Positions 46,549-61,540 of a DNA stretch of 64,000 nt are shown here, in pieces. The notes under the pieces are model-generated. The model was given only the letters and a program-made list of their open reading frames with translations, was not told where the DNA came from and ran no database searches. The stretch lies in the NCBI RefSeq assembly GCF_003202205.1, contig NZ_PDOG01000001.1, forward strand, positions 280,507 to 344,506, in the 5' to 3' direction. Positions within the stretch are counted from its first letter, which is position 1. Each line of letters starts with the position of its first letter. Made by a program: the position numbers and the translations under genes. The DNA is from Halomonas sp. LBP4 (lineage in GTDB: Bacteria; Pseudomonadota; Gammaproteobacteria; Pseudomonadales; Halomonadaceae).

Positions 46549-48213
46549 GTGGAACAAGTAGAACGTGAATCCATGGACTTCGACGTGGTCATCGTCGGCG
46601 CCGGCCCCTCGGGCCTGTCGGCGGCGTGCCGCCTGATGCAGCAGGCGAACGAGGCCGAGCAGGAACTGACCGTGTGCGTGGTGGAAAAGGGCTCCGAGGT
46701 GGGGGCCCATATTCTCTCCGGGGCGGTCTTCGAGCCCCGCGCCCTGCAGGAGCTGTTCCCCGACTGGGAGGCGCGCGGCGCCCCCCTGACCACGCCGGTG
46801 ATTCGCGACGAACTCTACCTGCTCAAGAACGGCGAGAAGGCCCAGAAACTGCCCAATGCCCTGGTGCCGAAGTCGATGCACAACACCGGCGGCGATCTCA
46901 CCCGCTACGTGATCAGCGCCGGCAACCTCTGCCGCTGGCTCGCCGAGCAGGCCGAGGGGCTCGGGGTGGAGATCTTCCCTGGCTTCGCCGCCCAGGAGAC
47001 GATCATCGAGGATGGCGTGGTCAAGGGCATCCTGATCGGCGATATGGGCATCGGCGCCGATGGCCAGCCCAAGGACAGCCATATGCCGGGCATGGAGCTG
47101 CGCGCCAAGTACACCCTGTTCGCCGAGGGCTGCCACGGGCACCTGGGCAAGCGGCTGATCGAGCGCTTCGGGCTCGACGCGGGCAAGGACCCGCAGCACT
47201 ACGGCATCGGCCTCAAGGAGCTGTGGGACATTCCCGCCGACAAGCACGAACCCGGCCTGGTGCTGCACGGCTCCGGCTGGCCGCTGGACAAGCACACCCA
47301 CGGCGGCTGGTTCCTCTACCACGCCGAGAAGGCGCAGGTCGTCGTCGGCCTGATCATGGACCTCTCCTACCAAAATCCCTGGCTGTCGCCGTTCGACGAA
47401 TTCCAGCGCATGAAGCACCACCCGGTGCTCAAGCAGTACCTGGAGGACGGCAAGCGGGTCTCCTACGGCGCCCGGGCCATCACCAAGGGCGGGCTCAACT
47501 GCCTGCCGAAGATGACCTTCCCCGGGGGCCTGCTGATCGGCTGCGACGCCGGCACCCTGAACTTCGCCAAGATCAAGGGCCTGCACACCGCCATGAAGTC
47601 GGGCCTGGTGGCCGCCGAGGCGGTGTTCGAGGCGATCGCCCAGGGCGATGAAGGCGGCAATGAGCTGACCGCCTTTACCGTGCAGTGGGAGCAGAGCTGG
47701 GCCTATGCCGAGCTCAAGGAGAGCGCCAGCTTCGGGCCGGCGATCCACAAGTACGGCACCGTCGGCGGCGGCGCCTACAACTTCCTCGACCAGCTGCTCG
47801 GCGGCAAGCTGCCCAACATCCACGACACCACGCCGGACCATGCGACGCTCAAGCCCGCCAGCGAGTGCGAGAAGATCGACTACCCCAAGCCGGACGGCAA
47901 GCTCTCCTTCGACAAGCTCTCCTCGGTGTTCCTGTCGAACACCAACCACGAGGAGGATCAACCCTGCCACCTGAAGCTCGAGGACCCGGAGCTGCCGATC
48001 CGCGACAACCTGCCCCGCTACGCCGAGCCGGCCCAGCGCTACTGCCCGGCGGGGGTCTACGAGGTAGTGGAGGGCGATGACGGCAAGCCGAGGTTCCAGA
48101 TCAACTTCCAGAACTGCGTGCACTGCAAGACCTGTGACATCAAGGACCCGGCCCAGAACATCACCTGGGTGGCGCCGGAGGGCGGCGGCGGGCCCAACTA
48201 TCCCAATATGTAA
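46549..48213 (+). CDS. Electron transfer flavoprotein-ubiquinone oxidoreductase
   Basis: About 554 residues from the GTG at 46549, chosen because GGGAGGA lies 9 bases upstream; a GTG two codons earlier is too close to that site. The FAD-binding start is DVVIVGAGPSGLSAA, the ETF-QO core motif is KGGLNCLPKMTFPGGLLIG, and the C-terminal ferredoxin-like part with cluster cysteines is FQNCVHCKTCDIKDP. It feeds electrons from ETF into the quinone pool at the inner membrane. It ends at a strong terminator. Confidence 0.95.
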   Translation: MEQVERESMDFDVVIVGAGPSGLSAACRLMQQANEAEQELTVCVVEKGSEVGAHILSGAVFEPRALQELFPDWEARGAPLTTPVIRDELYLLKNGEKAQKLPNALVPKSMHNTGGDLTRYVISAGNLCRWLAEQAEGLGVEIFPGFAAQETIIEDGVVKGILIGDMGIGADGQPKDSHMPGMELRAKYTLFAEGCHGHLGKRLIERFGLDAGKDPQHYGIGLKELWDIPADKHEPGLVLHGSGWPLDKHTHGGWFLYHAEKAQVVVGLIMDLSYQNPWLSPFDEFQRMKHHPVLKQYLEDGKRVSYGARAITKGGLNCLPKMTFPGGLLIGCDAGTLNFAKIKGLHTAMKSGLVAAEAVFEAIAQGDEGGNELTAFTVQWEQSWAYAELKESASFGPAIHKYGTVGGGAYNFLDQLLGGKLPNIHDTTPDHATLKPASECEKIDYPKPDGKLSFDKLSSVFLSNTNHEEDQPCHLKLEDPELPIRDNLPRYAEPAQRYCPAGVYEVVEGDDGKPRFQINFQNCVHCKTCDIKDPAQNITWVAPEGGGGPNYPNM

Positions 48214-48214
48214 C

Positions 48215-48316
48215 CCGGCTTCGCCGGGAGCTCGAAGCCATAAGCTATAAGAAAAACCGTCGCCACTGGCTGGGCCAGTGGCATCTTTTTGGCTTACGGC
48301 TCCCGGCGTAGCCGGG
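48215..48316. repeat. Dispersed repeat block after ETF-QO (family B)
   Basis: Contains the reverse complement of the recO/pdxJ element (TAAGCTATAAGAAAAACC at 48241-48258) and GCGTAGCCGGG at 48306-48316. A CCCGGC-TTC-GCCGGG hairpin opens it. The ETF-QO terminator sits inside it. Confidence 0.6.
48262..48290 (+). terminator. Rho-independent terminator after ETF-QO
   Basis: GCCACTGGC-TGG-GCCAGTGGC, a perfect 9-base stem, followed by ATCTTTTT. Confidence 0.9.
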
Positions 48317-48339
48317 TCGGGCATTCTTCCAGCTTCAAG

Positions 48340-48364
48340 CTTCCAGGCGCGAAGCGCCGCTCTT
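48340..48364. repeat. Dispersed repeat copy (family A)
   Basis: Identical over 25 bases to 17185-17209, including the GGCGC-GAA-GCGCC hairpin. Its last base is also the last base of the aminotransferase stop codon. Confidence 0.65.
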
Positions 48365-49458
48365 CAAACTCCAGGCAAAGCCTGGCGTAGCGCCTCCACC
48401 ACCCGCTCCTGCTGCTCGGCCTCGAGGTAGGGATGCATCGGCAGGCTGAGGATCTCTTCGCATACCGCCTCGGTGACCGGCAGGTGACAGTCGGGGTCCG
48501 CCAGCGCCGGCTGACGGTTGAGCGGCAGCGGGTAGTGAACGGCGGACGGCACCCCGGCTTCGGTCAGGCGCGCCTGCACCTCCTCGCGGCGCGGCACGCG
48601 AATGCTGTACTGGGCATAGACGCTGGTGTTGCCGTCCGCGACCCGAGGCGTGGTGGTGATGCCCGCCTGCTGCAACCAGCGGTCGTAGCGTTCCGCCACC
48701 GCCTGACGCAGTACCACCTCCTCGTCGAAGATCTCTAGCTTGGCCAGCAGCACGGCGGCCTGCAATGTGTCCAGGCGGCTGTTCATGCCCAGCCGCGAAT
48801 GGTGGTAGCGTCGCGCCTCGCCATGACGGGCCACCAGGCGGATCGCTGCGGCCAGCTCGGCGTCGTCGGTGAACAACGCGCCGCCGTCGCCGTAGGCGCC
48901 CAAGGGCTTGCTGGGAAAGAAGCTGGTGCAGGCCACCCGGCTCAGCGCGCCGGAGCGCCGGCCGTGCTGGGTGGCGCCGAAGCTCTGGGCGGCATCCTCG
49001 ATCACCGCCAGGCCATGGCGTTTGGCCACCTCGCCGATCGCTGTCATGTCGGCGCACTGGCCGAACATCGATACCGCCATGATGGCCCGGGTGCGAGGCG
49101 TGATGGCCGCCTCCAGCTGGTTGGCATCGAGCAGGTAGGTGTGCGGGTCGATGTCCACGTAGACCGGCCGGGCACCCAGCAGCACCACGCTCTCCGCCGA
49201 AGCGACGAAGGTGAAGCCGGGCACGATGACCTCGTCGCCCGGCCCGATACCCAGCGCCATCTGGGCGATCTGCAGTGCATCGGTGCCGTTGGCGCAGCCG
49301 ATGCAGTGCGCCACCCCGACACGCGCCGCCAGGCGTTGCTCCAGCTCGTCCACCTCGGGGCCGAGCACGAAGCGTCCATGGGCCAGCACGGCCTGAATGG
49401 CGGCATCGAGCCGCGGCTTGATGCGTGCCTGCTGGGTAGCGAGATCGATGAAGTCCAT
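48364..49458 (-). CDS. DegT/DnrJ/EryC1 sugar aminotransferase, WbpE-like
   Basis: 364 residues of the PLP-dependent sugar aminotransferase family. The PLP lysine is in FFPSKPLGAYGDGGAL; CANGTDALQIAQ, VIVPGFTFVASAE and IEDAAQSFGA surround the cofactor. With the oxidoreductase gene 9 bases upstream it fits the WbpB/WbpE step that turns UDP-GlcNAc uronate into its 3-amino form for O-antigen or capsule. The rest of that pathway (WbpA, WbpD) is not in the window. The substrate is an inference from the pairing. Confidence 0.85.
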   Translation of the reverse strand: MDFIDLATQQARIKPRLDAAIQAVLAHGRFVLGPEVDELEQRLAARVGVAHCIGCANGTDALQIAQMALGIGPGDEVIVPGFTFVASAESVVLLGARPVYVDIDPHTYLLDANQLEAAITPRTRAIMAVSMFGQCADMTAIGEVAKRHGLAVIEDAAQSFGATQHGRRSGALSRVACTSFFPSKPLGAYGDGGALFTDDAELAAAIRLVARHGEARRYHHSRLGMNSRLDTLQAAVLLAKLEIFDEEVVLRQAVAERYDRWLQQAGITTTPRVADGNTSVYAQYSIRVPRREEVQARLTEAGVPSAVHYPLPLNRQPALADPDCHLPVTEAVCEEILSLPMHPYLEAEQQERVVEALRQALPGV

Positions 49459-49467
49459 GCCTTTTCC

Positions 49468-51333
<1,866 letters not shown>

Positions 51334-51337
<4 letters not shown>

Positions 51338-53547
51338 GCCTGGACTCCTTCGAGCAGTTCGATGGGCGCCCGGCGCGCGATCAGCCGTCGCCGACCGGCC
51401 TGCCGGAAACGCACCTCGATCACCGGGTTGTCCGGATCGCCCTCCACCACGGCGATCTCGCCCTCGCCGAAGACCGCGTGCCGCAGCCGTCGGCCGACGC
51501 TGAACTCGACGCCACCGGGCGGTGGCTCGGCGATGCCGGCCGCCTCGGGCGTGGCCGCGGTCAACGGCAGGGACCGGCCGAGTGCCGCCAGATAACGCCC
51601 GACCAGCTCGGGAGACGACACCGTCAGCGGTATCGGATACTCGACGTCCTCCCCTGCGGCAAGCCGCTCGGTGACCCGCCGGCAGTCCTGCCAGGCGGTC
51701 TCGGCGATGAAACGGCTGGAACGGTGATCGCCGCCGTCGTGGACGACCAGCAACCGCTCCCTGGCCCGGGTGATGGCCACGTAGAAGAGCCGCCGCTCCT
51801 CCTCGAGGCGCCGGGGCGAGAGCGGGTTGTCACGGCTGTAGTGGGGGAAGTCCTCCTCGTTGGTGCCGCCGAGCAGCACCAGCGGCCACTCCAGCCCCTT
51901 GGCGCCGTGCACGGTGGTGATCAGCACCCCATCGTCGCGGTTCGCCACCGGCCGGCGCAGCAGTTCGACGAACGCCTCGGTGTCGCCGCCCAGCTCTGCG
52001 GCCTGCTCGATCAGCACGTCGAGCAGCCGCACGTCCTCCTCGCCCTTGTCGCGCCGTGCGGCGGCTCGCTTGAGTACCTTCTCGGCCTCGACGCTCTCGA
52101 CCACGTGCTCGAGCAGCCGGGCCGGTGGCCAGTTGCCCAGTCTCGGCAGTTCGCAGAGCAGTGCCCAGCGCCGCTTGAGGGTGCGCCGCTGGTGCGGCTT
52201 GAGTCCCTCGAGCAGGGGGTCGTGGCGTTCCGGCCAGCGCTGGGTCTCGGCCAGGCGCACGGCCAGGGCAGACAGGCGCTCCCGGGCCACGAAGGGGGTC
52301 GGCTGGGCCAGCAGCAGCTGCAGGTGGCCCGGGTCCTGCAGGAGGCCCGGCGCCCGGGCCAGCATCAAGTAGCCGGCCAGCGCCTGCACCAGCGGCAGGC
52401 GGAAGACGAAGCGGTCCTCCCGGGCGAGCCGGAACGGCAGGCCGGCCTTGAGCAGCGCCAGTTGCAGCGGCACCGACAGCGCCCAGCTGCGCACCATCAG
52501 GCAGGCTTCGTCCAGCCGTCGTCCCTCCTGCTGCCAGGCCTCGAGCTCCTCGAGCAGCGCCCGTCCGCCCTGCCCGACCGCCAGACGGGTCGGCGGGTTG
52601 CCCGGTGCCGCCAGGCAGAGCTGGTCGGGGCGCCGGCGGTTGGCCGCGATGGCATGGTTGGCGGCCAGCGCCAGGGCATGGCCATGGCGGAAGGTGGTGG
52701 AGAGCGGATAGTCACGGGCCTCGCCGAAGGTGGCGGTGAAACGCTCGAGCATGGTGTCGGGGTGAGCGCCGCGCCACTCGTAGATGCACTGGTTGGCATC
52801 GCCCACCGCCATCACCGCGGCGTCGCGGCCGGCGAGCAGCGCCAGCAGGCGCTGCTGGGCCACGTTGATGTCCTGATACTCGTCGATGATCACGTGGTCG
52901 AGGAAGCCCTGGACCCGACGGCACAGGCCGGCGTCGGCCTCCAGCACCTCGAGGGGGCGGTAGAGCAGGTCCGCATAGCTCATCAGTCCCTGGTCGGCGA
53001 GAAGCCGCTCGGCGTGGACGAAGGCCGCCGGGAAGTGGTCGGTCTGCTCGCCGAAGTCGAGCCGGTCGAAGAGCTCGGCGGGACCGACCATCTCGGCCTT
53101 CACCAGCGAGCAGAAGTGCGCCAGGGCCTCGAGGCGTTCGCCGTCCAGCGCCGCCTCCCGGGCCTCGGGCTCGTCGGCCAGCGCCTCCAGGGTAGCCTGG
53201 CGCAGCAGCCGCTCCAGCTGCCAGTCGGCGGTGAGCAGTTCCCGCGGTGCCAGCGCGCCCCAGCGGGTCAGGCTGAGGGTGAGCCGGTGACCGAGGGAGT
53301 GAAAGGTGCGCACATCCGGCAGCGGCTGCCCGGGCGGTGCCATGGCCACCAGGCGGGCCTGGAAATCCTCGCGGGCCGAGCGGTTGAACATCAGCACCAG
53401 GATCCGCGACGGCGGTACCCCCCGATCGAGCAGGTGGAGCACGCGGGCCACCATGGTGGTGGTCTTGCCGGAACCGGCCACCGCGGCGACCCGGGCGTGG
53501 CCACGGTCATGCTCGACCACGGCCCGCTGTTCGGCGGTCAGCTGCAT
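51334..53547 (-). CDS. UvrD/Rep-family superfamily 1 DNA helicase
   Basis: 737 residues. Motifs: Q/I (LTAEQRAVVEHD, AVAGSGKTTTMVARV), Ia (LMFNRSAREDF), II (VIIDEYQDINVAQQ), III (VGDANQCIYEWRGA), IV (PLSTTFRHG), V (TTVHGAKGLEWPLVLLGG) and VI (FYVAITRARERLLVVH). A C-terminal PcrA-like tudor segment (GRRLRHAVFGEGEIAVVEGD) is present. It is a 3'-5' helicase related to but distinct from UvrD and Rep; the cellular role is unknown. It overlaps sseA by 4 bases and the DUF1285 gene by 10. Confidence 0.9.
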
Positions 53548-54116
53548 GCCGAACCGCCGTCGAGAGGCCCGTTCTCCTCCAGCCGACCGAGGGGCTGCCA
53601 GACGCCGCCGCTCACCAGCCCCAGCTCCTGGCCGCCGCCAGGCAGGTCACGGGTCTCGGCCAGCTCCACCAGGCGATAGTAGAGATTGCGGCCCAGCCGG
53701 GCGGCGAGACCGAAGCGCACCGGCACCTCGGGCACCACCTCGCCACGGGGCGTCTCGCTCAGGCTCAACCGATGCTGCGCGCTCAGCAGCAGGCGATCGC
53801 CGACATTGGTGGTGAGCCACCAGCCACCGCCCTCGTCGGGCTCGGCATCGACGACCAGGAAGGGGCGATCCTCGACCCGGATGCGCTGTTTCTCCGCCGG
53901 GGTCACCAGGTAATAGGCGCCGTCGGTCTCGCGCCGGAGGATCGTCGAGAGCAGCCGCACCAGCCGCGGCCGGGCGATGGCCACGCCCTCGTGTATCCAG
54001 CGGCCGTCGGCGGCGATCAGCAGGTCCATCTCGCCCTGGTGCTCGGGGTGCCAGGACGCCACCGGCGGGATCTCGCCTTCCGGGTCGATATGGGCCAGCA
54101 GCGGATCGAGGGTCAT
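53538..54116 (-). CDS. DUF1285 family protein
   Basis: 192 residues from the ATG at 54116 (a start ten codons earlier is possible). ASWHPEHQGEMDLLIAADGRW, HEGVAIARPRLVRLLSTILR, YYLVTPAEKQRI and PFLVVDAE are the marks of DUF1285, a cytoplasmic family of unknown function. It overlaps the helicase gene by 10 bases and lies 33 bases after tatD, so it is probably co-transcribed with both. Confidence 0.88.
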   Translation of the reverse strand: MTLDPLLAHIDPEGEIPPVASWHPEHQGEMDLLIAADGRWIHEGVAIARPRLVRLLSTILRRETDGAYYLVTPAEKQRIRVEDRPFLVVDAEPDEGGGWWLTTNVGDRLLLSAQHRLSLSETPRGEVVPEVPVRFGLAARLGRNLYYRLVELAETRDLPGGGQELGLVSGGVWQPLGRLEENGPLDGGSACS

Positions 54117-54149
54117 GGCGGCGCTCTCCTGACGGTTTCCCTCCATAGC

Positions 54150-55007
54150 TTAGATCAGCCCTGCCCGAGCCAGGTCGTCGCGCACCGACGCGGAGGCCCG
54201 GGGTGCCGCGGCGCGGAACAGCTGGTAGAAGTTGGCGGTGGTCTGCATGGCCACCTCATCGACGCTGATACCGCGCTCGGCGGCGATACATTCGGCAACC
54301 TCCACCACCCAGGCCGGCTCGTTGGGCTTGCCGCGGTGCGGCACCGGCGCCAGGTAGGGGCTGTCGGTCTCGATCAGCAGGCGGTCCAGGGGAATGCGCC
54401 GGGCCAGCTCGCGGATCGAAGCGGCGTTGCGGAAGGTGACGATGCCGGAGAGCGAGATGTAGAAGCCGTGGCGCACCGCCTCCCGGGCCATGTCCAGGTC
54501 CTCGGTGAAGCAGTGCAGCACGCCGCCCACCCCAGGGTCGGTGTGCTCGCGGATCAACGCCAGGGTGTCCTCGCGTGCCTCGCGGGTGTGGACGATCACC
54601 GGCAGTTCCAGCTCGCTGGCGGCGATCAGCTGGCGCCGAAAGCGCTCGAGCTGCACATCGCGCGAGGGCACCGCCTCCGCGCCCTCGATACGTGAGCCGT
54701 CGAGATAGTGGTAGTCGAGCCCGGTCTCGCCGATGGCCACCGCCTCGCAGCGCTCGGCCACCTCCTTGATCGCCTCCACGGTCGGCTCCTCGGGCACCCG
54801 ATGCAGGGGATGGACCCCGGCGGAGATCACCACGTCGTCATGCTCGCGGGCCAGGGCGGCGAGGGGGGCCACGTCCTCCAGGGTCACGGCAATGGCCAGG
54901 AACTGGCGCACGTCACGCGCACGGGCGGCGGCGAGGGTCGCCGCCAGGTCGCCGTCATGGGTGCGGGGGTCGAGGCGATCGAGATGGCAGTGGGAATCGA
55001 CAAACAT
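54150..55007 (-). CDS. TatD-family metal-dependent hydrolase (YcfH-like)
   Basis: 285 residues. Metal-binding motifs: DSHCHLD, GETGLDYHY, VIVHTREA, LHCFTE and ETDSPYLAP. TatD enzymes are deoxyribonucleases or deacylases; the YcfH branch follows holB/pilZ in many genomes, as here. It lies 40 bases downstream of pilZ. The last 20 residues (ASASVRDDLARAGLI) exceed the usual length a little. Confidence 0.92.
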   Translation of the reverse strand: MFVDSHCHLDRLDPRTHDGDLAATLAAARARDVRQFLAIAVTLEDVAPLAALAREHDDVVISAGVHPLHRVPEEPTVEAIKEVAERCEAVAIGETGLDYHYLDGSRIEGAEAVPSRDVQLERFRRQLIAASELELPVIVHTREAREDTLALIREHTDPGVGGVLHCFTEDLDMAREAVRHGFYISLSGIVTFRNAASIRELARRIPLDRLLIETDSPYLAPVPHRGKPNEPAWVVEVAECIAAERGISVDEVAMQTTANFYQLFRAAAPRASASVRDDLARAGLI

Positions 55008-55047
55008 TGAATGACATACCAGATGAATGAATTAAGCCCGAAGCCCG

Positions 55048-55383
55048 TCAGAGCGTATAGGTGGGCGTGCCCTTGTCCAGCTGCCCGGCCAGCAGGCTCT
55101 CCATGCGGGCGCGGACCGCCTGGTCCTCGGCGCTGAAGTGGATGCCGATCCCGGGCACGCGGCGGCCGGCGACCCCCTCCGGGGAGACCCAGACCACCTG
55201 GCCGGTGACCGGGACACGCTCGCTCTCGCCGGGCAGCATCAGCAGCAGGAAGACCTCCTGGCCCAGTTCGTAGCGTTCGCGGGTGGGCACGAAGATACCC
55301 CCTCGCTCCAGCGACGGCATGTAGGCGGAGAGCAGGGTCGGCACATCCTGGATGGTCAGGGAGAGGGCTTTCTGAGCGGCCAT
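55048..55383 (-). CDS. pilZ: Type IV pilus assembly protein PilZ
   Basis: 111 residues from the ATG at 55383. AYMPSLERGGIFVPT, LGQEVFLLLMLP, PVTGQVVWVSPEG and VPGIGIHF match the PilZ founder protein of pseudomonads. This branch lacks the RxxxR motif for cyclic-di-GMP and instead works through protein contacts in pilus assembly. Its place between holB and tatD is conserved. Confidence 0.92.
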   Translation of the reverse strand: MAAQKALSLTIQDVPTLLSAYMPSLERGGIFVPTRERYELGQEVFLLLMLPGESERVPVTGQVVWVSPEGVAGRRVPGIGIHFSAEDQAVRARMESLLAGQLDKGTPTYTL

Positions 55384-55419
55384 GGGCGACACCTCGTGGA
55401 GTGATCCGTCATGGAGTGT

Positions 55420-58093
<2,674 letters not shown>

Positions 58094-58136
58094 GCGCTTC
58101 CTCGTTCTGTCAGGCTCCCGCTGCACAGGCTTGCGC

Positions 58137-58955
58137 TCATGCGGGGAGGGAATACCCCAGCAGGGCGTGGGCCTCGGCCTGCAGCGCCCGGTGATCGGGC
58201 GTGATGGCCCAGTGCCGCAGCGCCCTGCCACGGGCGTCATCGAGCCGGGTCACCGGCCACAGCCCCTGCACCGAATTGCCGAGCCACAGCGCCTCGACAT
58301 CGTCCAGCACCTCGGGGCCCATCCCGACCTCCTGGACCGGCAGCCGGGCCAGCAACGCCTCGCGCAGGGTCCCCGCCACGCCACAGCGATCGAGTCGCGG
58401 GGTTTCCAGCCGCCCCTCGCGTTGCCAGAAGAGGTTCATGCAGGTGGCCTCCACCAGCTGCCCTTCGCTGTCGCAGAGCAGCCCCTCCGCGGTATCGGCA
58501 TCCGACCACTCGGCCCGGGCCAGGACGTTCTCCAGGCGATTGAGATGCTTGAGGCCGGCGAGGGCCGGCTGGATGCCGAGCCTCAGGCGACAGTGACGCA
58601 CCCGCACGCCCTTCTCCCAGCGCCCGGCGGCCGGGGCGAAGGGGAGGACCTGCCAGCGCAACCGCGGCTCGGGCTCCGCCGGCGGCAGATACCCCCGGCC
58701 GCCACTGCCCCGGGTCAGGATCAACTTGAGCACCGCCAGCCCCTGTCCGGCATCGGCCAGCGGGCGCTCCAGCTCGCCCCGGGCCGGCAGGGGAATACCG
58801 AGGACCCGACAACCGCGCGCGAGCCGGGCCAGGTGCTCGGCCCAGAGCCGAGGCTCGCCGTCGCGCAGCAGCACGGTCTCGAACAGCCCGTCGCCATAGG
58901 CCGGACCACGGTCATCCAGCGGCCAGCCGCTCGGGGTCCCGGAAGCGTCCATCAC
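58137..58955 (-). CDS. pabC: Aminodeoxychorismate lyase
   Basis: 272 residues of PLP fold type IV. The PLP lysine is in [27 protein letters not shown] text appears as [15 protein letters not shown] at the start. It releases pyruvate from aminodeoxychorismate to give p-aminobenzoate for folate. It overlaps fabF by 4 bases. Confidence 0.93.
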   Translation of the reverse strand: MMDASGTPSGWPLDDRGPAYGDGLFETVLLRDGEPRLWAEHLARLARGCRVLGIPLPARGELERPLADAGQGLAVLKLILTRGSGGRGYLPPAEPEPRLRWQVLPFAPAAGRWEKGVRVRHCRLRLGIQPALAGLKHLNRLENVLARAEWSDADTAEGLLCDSEGQLVEATCMNLFWQREGRLETPRLDRCGVAGTLREALLARLPVQEVGMGPEVLDDVEALWLGNSVQGLWPVTRLDDARGRALRHWAITPDHRALQAEAHALLGYSLPA

Positions 58956-60190
58956 ACCTTCGAAAAGACCAGGGTCCCATTGGTGCCGCCGAAGCCGAAG
59001 GAGTTGGACAGCGCCACCTCGATCTTCATCTCGCGAGCGGCGTGCGGCACATAGTCGAGGTTACAGCCCTCCTGGGGGTTGTCCAGGTTGATCGTCGGCG
59101 GCGCCACCTGGTCGCGGATCGCCAGCACGCTGAACACCGCCTCCACCGCCCCGGCGGCACCGAGCAGGTGGCCGATCATCGATTTGGTGGAGCTGACCGC
59201 CACGGACCTGGCGGCCTCGCCCATCACCCGCTCCACGGCACGACTCTCGGCCAGGTCGCCGGCCGGCGTCGAGGTGCCATGGGCGTTGATGTAGTCGACC
59301 ACCGCCGGATCGAGACCGGCATCGTGAATGGCATGGCTCATGGCCATGGCCGCACCGCCGCCGTCCTCGGGCGGCAGCGTCATGTGATAGGCGTCGTCGC
59401 TCATGCCGAAACCGACCAACTCGGCATAGATGGTCGCACCACGGGCCTTGGCGTGCTCGTAGGCTTCCAGCACCATGACACCGGCCCCGTCGGAGAGCAC
59501 GAAGCCGTCACGATCGCGATCCCAGGGGCGGCTGGCCGCGGCCGGGTCATCGTTGCGCGTGGAGAGCGCCCGGGCCGCTGAGAAGCCACCGAGGCCCAGC
59601 GGCGTGGTGGCCATCTCGGCGCCACCGCAGACCATCACGTCGGCATCGCCATAGGCGATGGTCCGCGCGCTGTAGCCGATGTTGTGGGTACCGGTGGTAC
59701 AGGCGGTGGTGATGGCGATATTGGGGCCGCGGAAGCCGTGCTGGATCGCCAGGTTGCCCGAGATCATGTTGATGATCGAACCCGGCACGAAGAACGGCGA
59801 GATGCGCCGCGCCCCGCTCTTGAGCAGGGCATTATGGTTGTGCTCGATCATCGGCAGCCCACCGATGCCGGAGCCGATCGCCACCCCGATGCGACCGGCA
59901 TTCTCCTCGGTGCACTCGATCCCGGAATCCGCGATCGCCTGGGCTCCAGCCGCCACGCCGTACTGGATGAACAGGTCCATCTTGCGGGCGTCCTTGGGAT
60001 TGAGGTAGGGGCTGATGTCGAAGCCCTTCACCGAACCGCCGAAGCGCGTATTGAAGCCGTTGACATCGAAGTGCTCGATGGGGGCGATGCCGCTCTTGCC
60101 GGCCAGGATGCTGGTCCAGCTCTCCGCCACGGAATTCCCCACCGGCGTGACCAGACCGAGCCCGGTCACTACAACCCTTCTACGAGCCAT
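58952..60190 (-). CDS. fabF: 3-oxoacyl-[acyl-carrier-protein] synthase II
   Basis: 412 residues from the ATG at 60190 (AGGAAAG upstream). The catalytic Cys is in TTACTTGTH, the two His in NAHGTST and [10 protein letters not shown], with Lys in STKSM. It elongates fatty acyl-ACP by condensation with malonyl-ACP and controls cis-vaccenate content. A strong hairpin separates it from acpP upstream. Confidence 0.97.
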   Translation of the reverse strand: MARRRVVVTGLGLVTPVGNSVAESWTSILAGKSGIAPIEHFDVNGFNTRFGGSVKGFDISPYLNPKDARKMDLFIQYGVAAGAQAIADSGIECTEENAGRIGVAIGSGIGGLPMIEHNHNALLKSGARRISPFFVPGSIINMISGNLAIQHGFRGPNIAITTACTTGTHNIGYSARTIAYGDADVMVCGGAEMATTPLGLGGFSAARALSTRNDDPAAASRPWDRDRDGFVLSDGAGVMVLEAYEHAKARGATIYAELVGFGMSDDAYHMTLPPEDGGGAAMAMSHAIHDAGLDPAVVDYINAHGTSTPAGDLAESRAVERVMGEAARSVAVSSTKSMIGHLLGAAGAVEAVFSVLAIRDQVAPPTINLDNPQEGCNLDYVPHAAREMKIEVALSNSFGFGGTNGTLVFSKV

Positions 60191-60322
60191 CAGCTTTCCT
60201 CCAGACAAACTTGGTGACACGACCCCGATAACCGGGGGCCGACATTGCACGCATTATACCCGAGTCTCCCTGCCCTGTGCCGCCGTGACAAGACTTCAAA
60301 GAGGCGCGAAATACGGATACGC

Positions 60323-60350
60323 GAAAGCCGCCCTGACCAGGGCGGCTTTC
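60323..60350 (-). terminator. Strong hairpin between acpP and fabF
   Basis: GAAAGCCGCCCT and AGGGCGGCTTTC, a perfect 12-base stem with a 4-base loop, 52 bases beyond acpP. There is no T-run beyond the stem on the minus strand except the T bases inside it, so partial termination is likely. This would let acpP be expressed well above fabF. Confidence 0.7.
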
Positions 60351-60402
60351 GTGGGAGGCCGTGCCTCCGGCGCGTCAGCAAGCGGTGTCGACCGCCACCG
60401 TC

Positions 60403-60636
60403 TTACTGGTGGGCGTTGACGTAGTCGATGGCTTCCTGGACGGTGGTAATCTTCTCGGCTTCCTCGTCGGGAATTTCGGTGTCGAACTCCTCTTCGAGCG
60501 CCATGACCAGCTCGACGGTATCCAGGGAATCGGCCCCCAGATCCTCGGTGAAGGAAGAGGAGTTCTGAATATCTTCTTCCTTGACGTTCAGGCGCTCGGC
60601 CACAACCTTCTTCACGCGCTCTTCAATGGTGCTCAT
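60403..60636 (-). CDS. acpP: Acyl carrier protein
   Basis: 77 residues, highly acidic. The phosphopantetheine serine lies in [18 protein letters not shown]. It carries growing acyl chains during fatty-acid synthesis and is activated by AcpS (2537-2914). GGAGTACG-type ribosome site upstream. It lies between fabG and fabF, as in E. coli. Confidence 0.98.
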   Translation of the reverse strand: MSTIEERVKKVVAERLNVKEEDIQNSSSFTEDLGADSLDTVELVMALEEEFDTEIPDEEAEKITTVQEAIDYVNAHQ

Positions 60637-60762
60637 TATGACGTACTCCAGTCGTTCACGTTAGCCGTTCTGATAACCAGCCGCTTCAAAACCGCAAGCC
60701 AAAAGCTGCGGGGTAGTTTATAGACGCCCTCGGGCCGGCGCAACCGCCGAACCCCGCGGTCG

Positions 60763-61506
60763 TCAACGCATGTTCATGCCGCCATTCACGTGCAGGGTCT
60801 CGCCGGTGATATAGCCCGCCGTCTCGCCGGTGAGGAAGCCCACCGCCGCGGCGATCTCCTCCGGCTGGCCCAGCCGGGAAAGCGGAATCTGTTTCAGCAG
60901 CATCTCGTGCTGCGCCTCGGGCAGCGCCTCGGTCATGTCGGTGGCGATGAAGCCCGGTGCCACCGAATTGACGGTAATGGCGCGTGACGCCACTTCGCGG
61001 GCCAGCGCCCGGGTGAAGCCCTCCATGCCGGCCTTGGCCGCAGCATAGTTGGTCTGCCCGAGGTTGCCCATGGTGGCCACCACCGAGCTGATGCAGACGA
61101 TGCGCCCGAAGCGGGCCCGGGTCATGCCACGCAGGCATGCCTTGCTGACGCGATAGACCGACTTGAGGTTGGTGTCGATCACCGAGTCCCACTCGTCTTC
61201 CTTCATGCGCATCAGCAGATTGTCACGGGTGATGCCGGCATTGTTGACCAGGATGGTCGGCACCCCGAACTCCTCACCGATCGCCTTGACCAGCGCATCG
61301 ACGCTGGCCTGGTCGGTGACGTCCAGCTTGCGACCGGCTCCCTCGATGCCCTGGGCCTTGAGGTCGGCATCGATGCGCTCGGCACCGGCATCGCTGGTCG
61401 CGGTGCCGATCACGATGCGGCCCTGGCGGCCCAGCTCGTGGGCGATGGCCCGGCCGATACCGCGGCTCGCGCCGGTGACCAGGGCAACTCTACGCTCGCT
61501 TGTCAT
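60763..61506 (-). CDS. fabG: 3-oxoacyl-[acyl-carrier-protein] reductase
   Basis: 247 residues from the ATG at 61506. NADP-binding TGASRGIGRAIA, NNAGITRDN, and the catalytic Ser-Tyr-Lys in ISSVVATMG and NYAAAKAG. It reduces 3-ketoacyl-ACP with NADPH. It is a classical short-chain dehydrogenase in the fab cluster, between fabD and acpP. Confidence 0.97.
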   Translation of the reverse strand: MTSERRVALVTGASRGIGRAIAHELGRQGRIVIGTATSDAGAERIDADLKAQGIEGAGRKLDVTDQASVDALVKAIGEEFGVPTILVNNAGITRDNLLMRMKEDEWDSVIDTNLKSVYRVSKACLRGMTRARFGRIVCISSVVATMGNLGQTNYAAAKAGMEGFTRALAREVASRAITVNSVAPGFIATDMTEALPEAQHEMLLKQIPLSRLGQPEEIAAAVGFLTGETAGYITGETLHVNGGMNMR

Positions 61507-61540
61507 GGTGATTCCGCCTTCGTCCTGAATTGAGGTGGCG

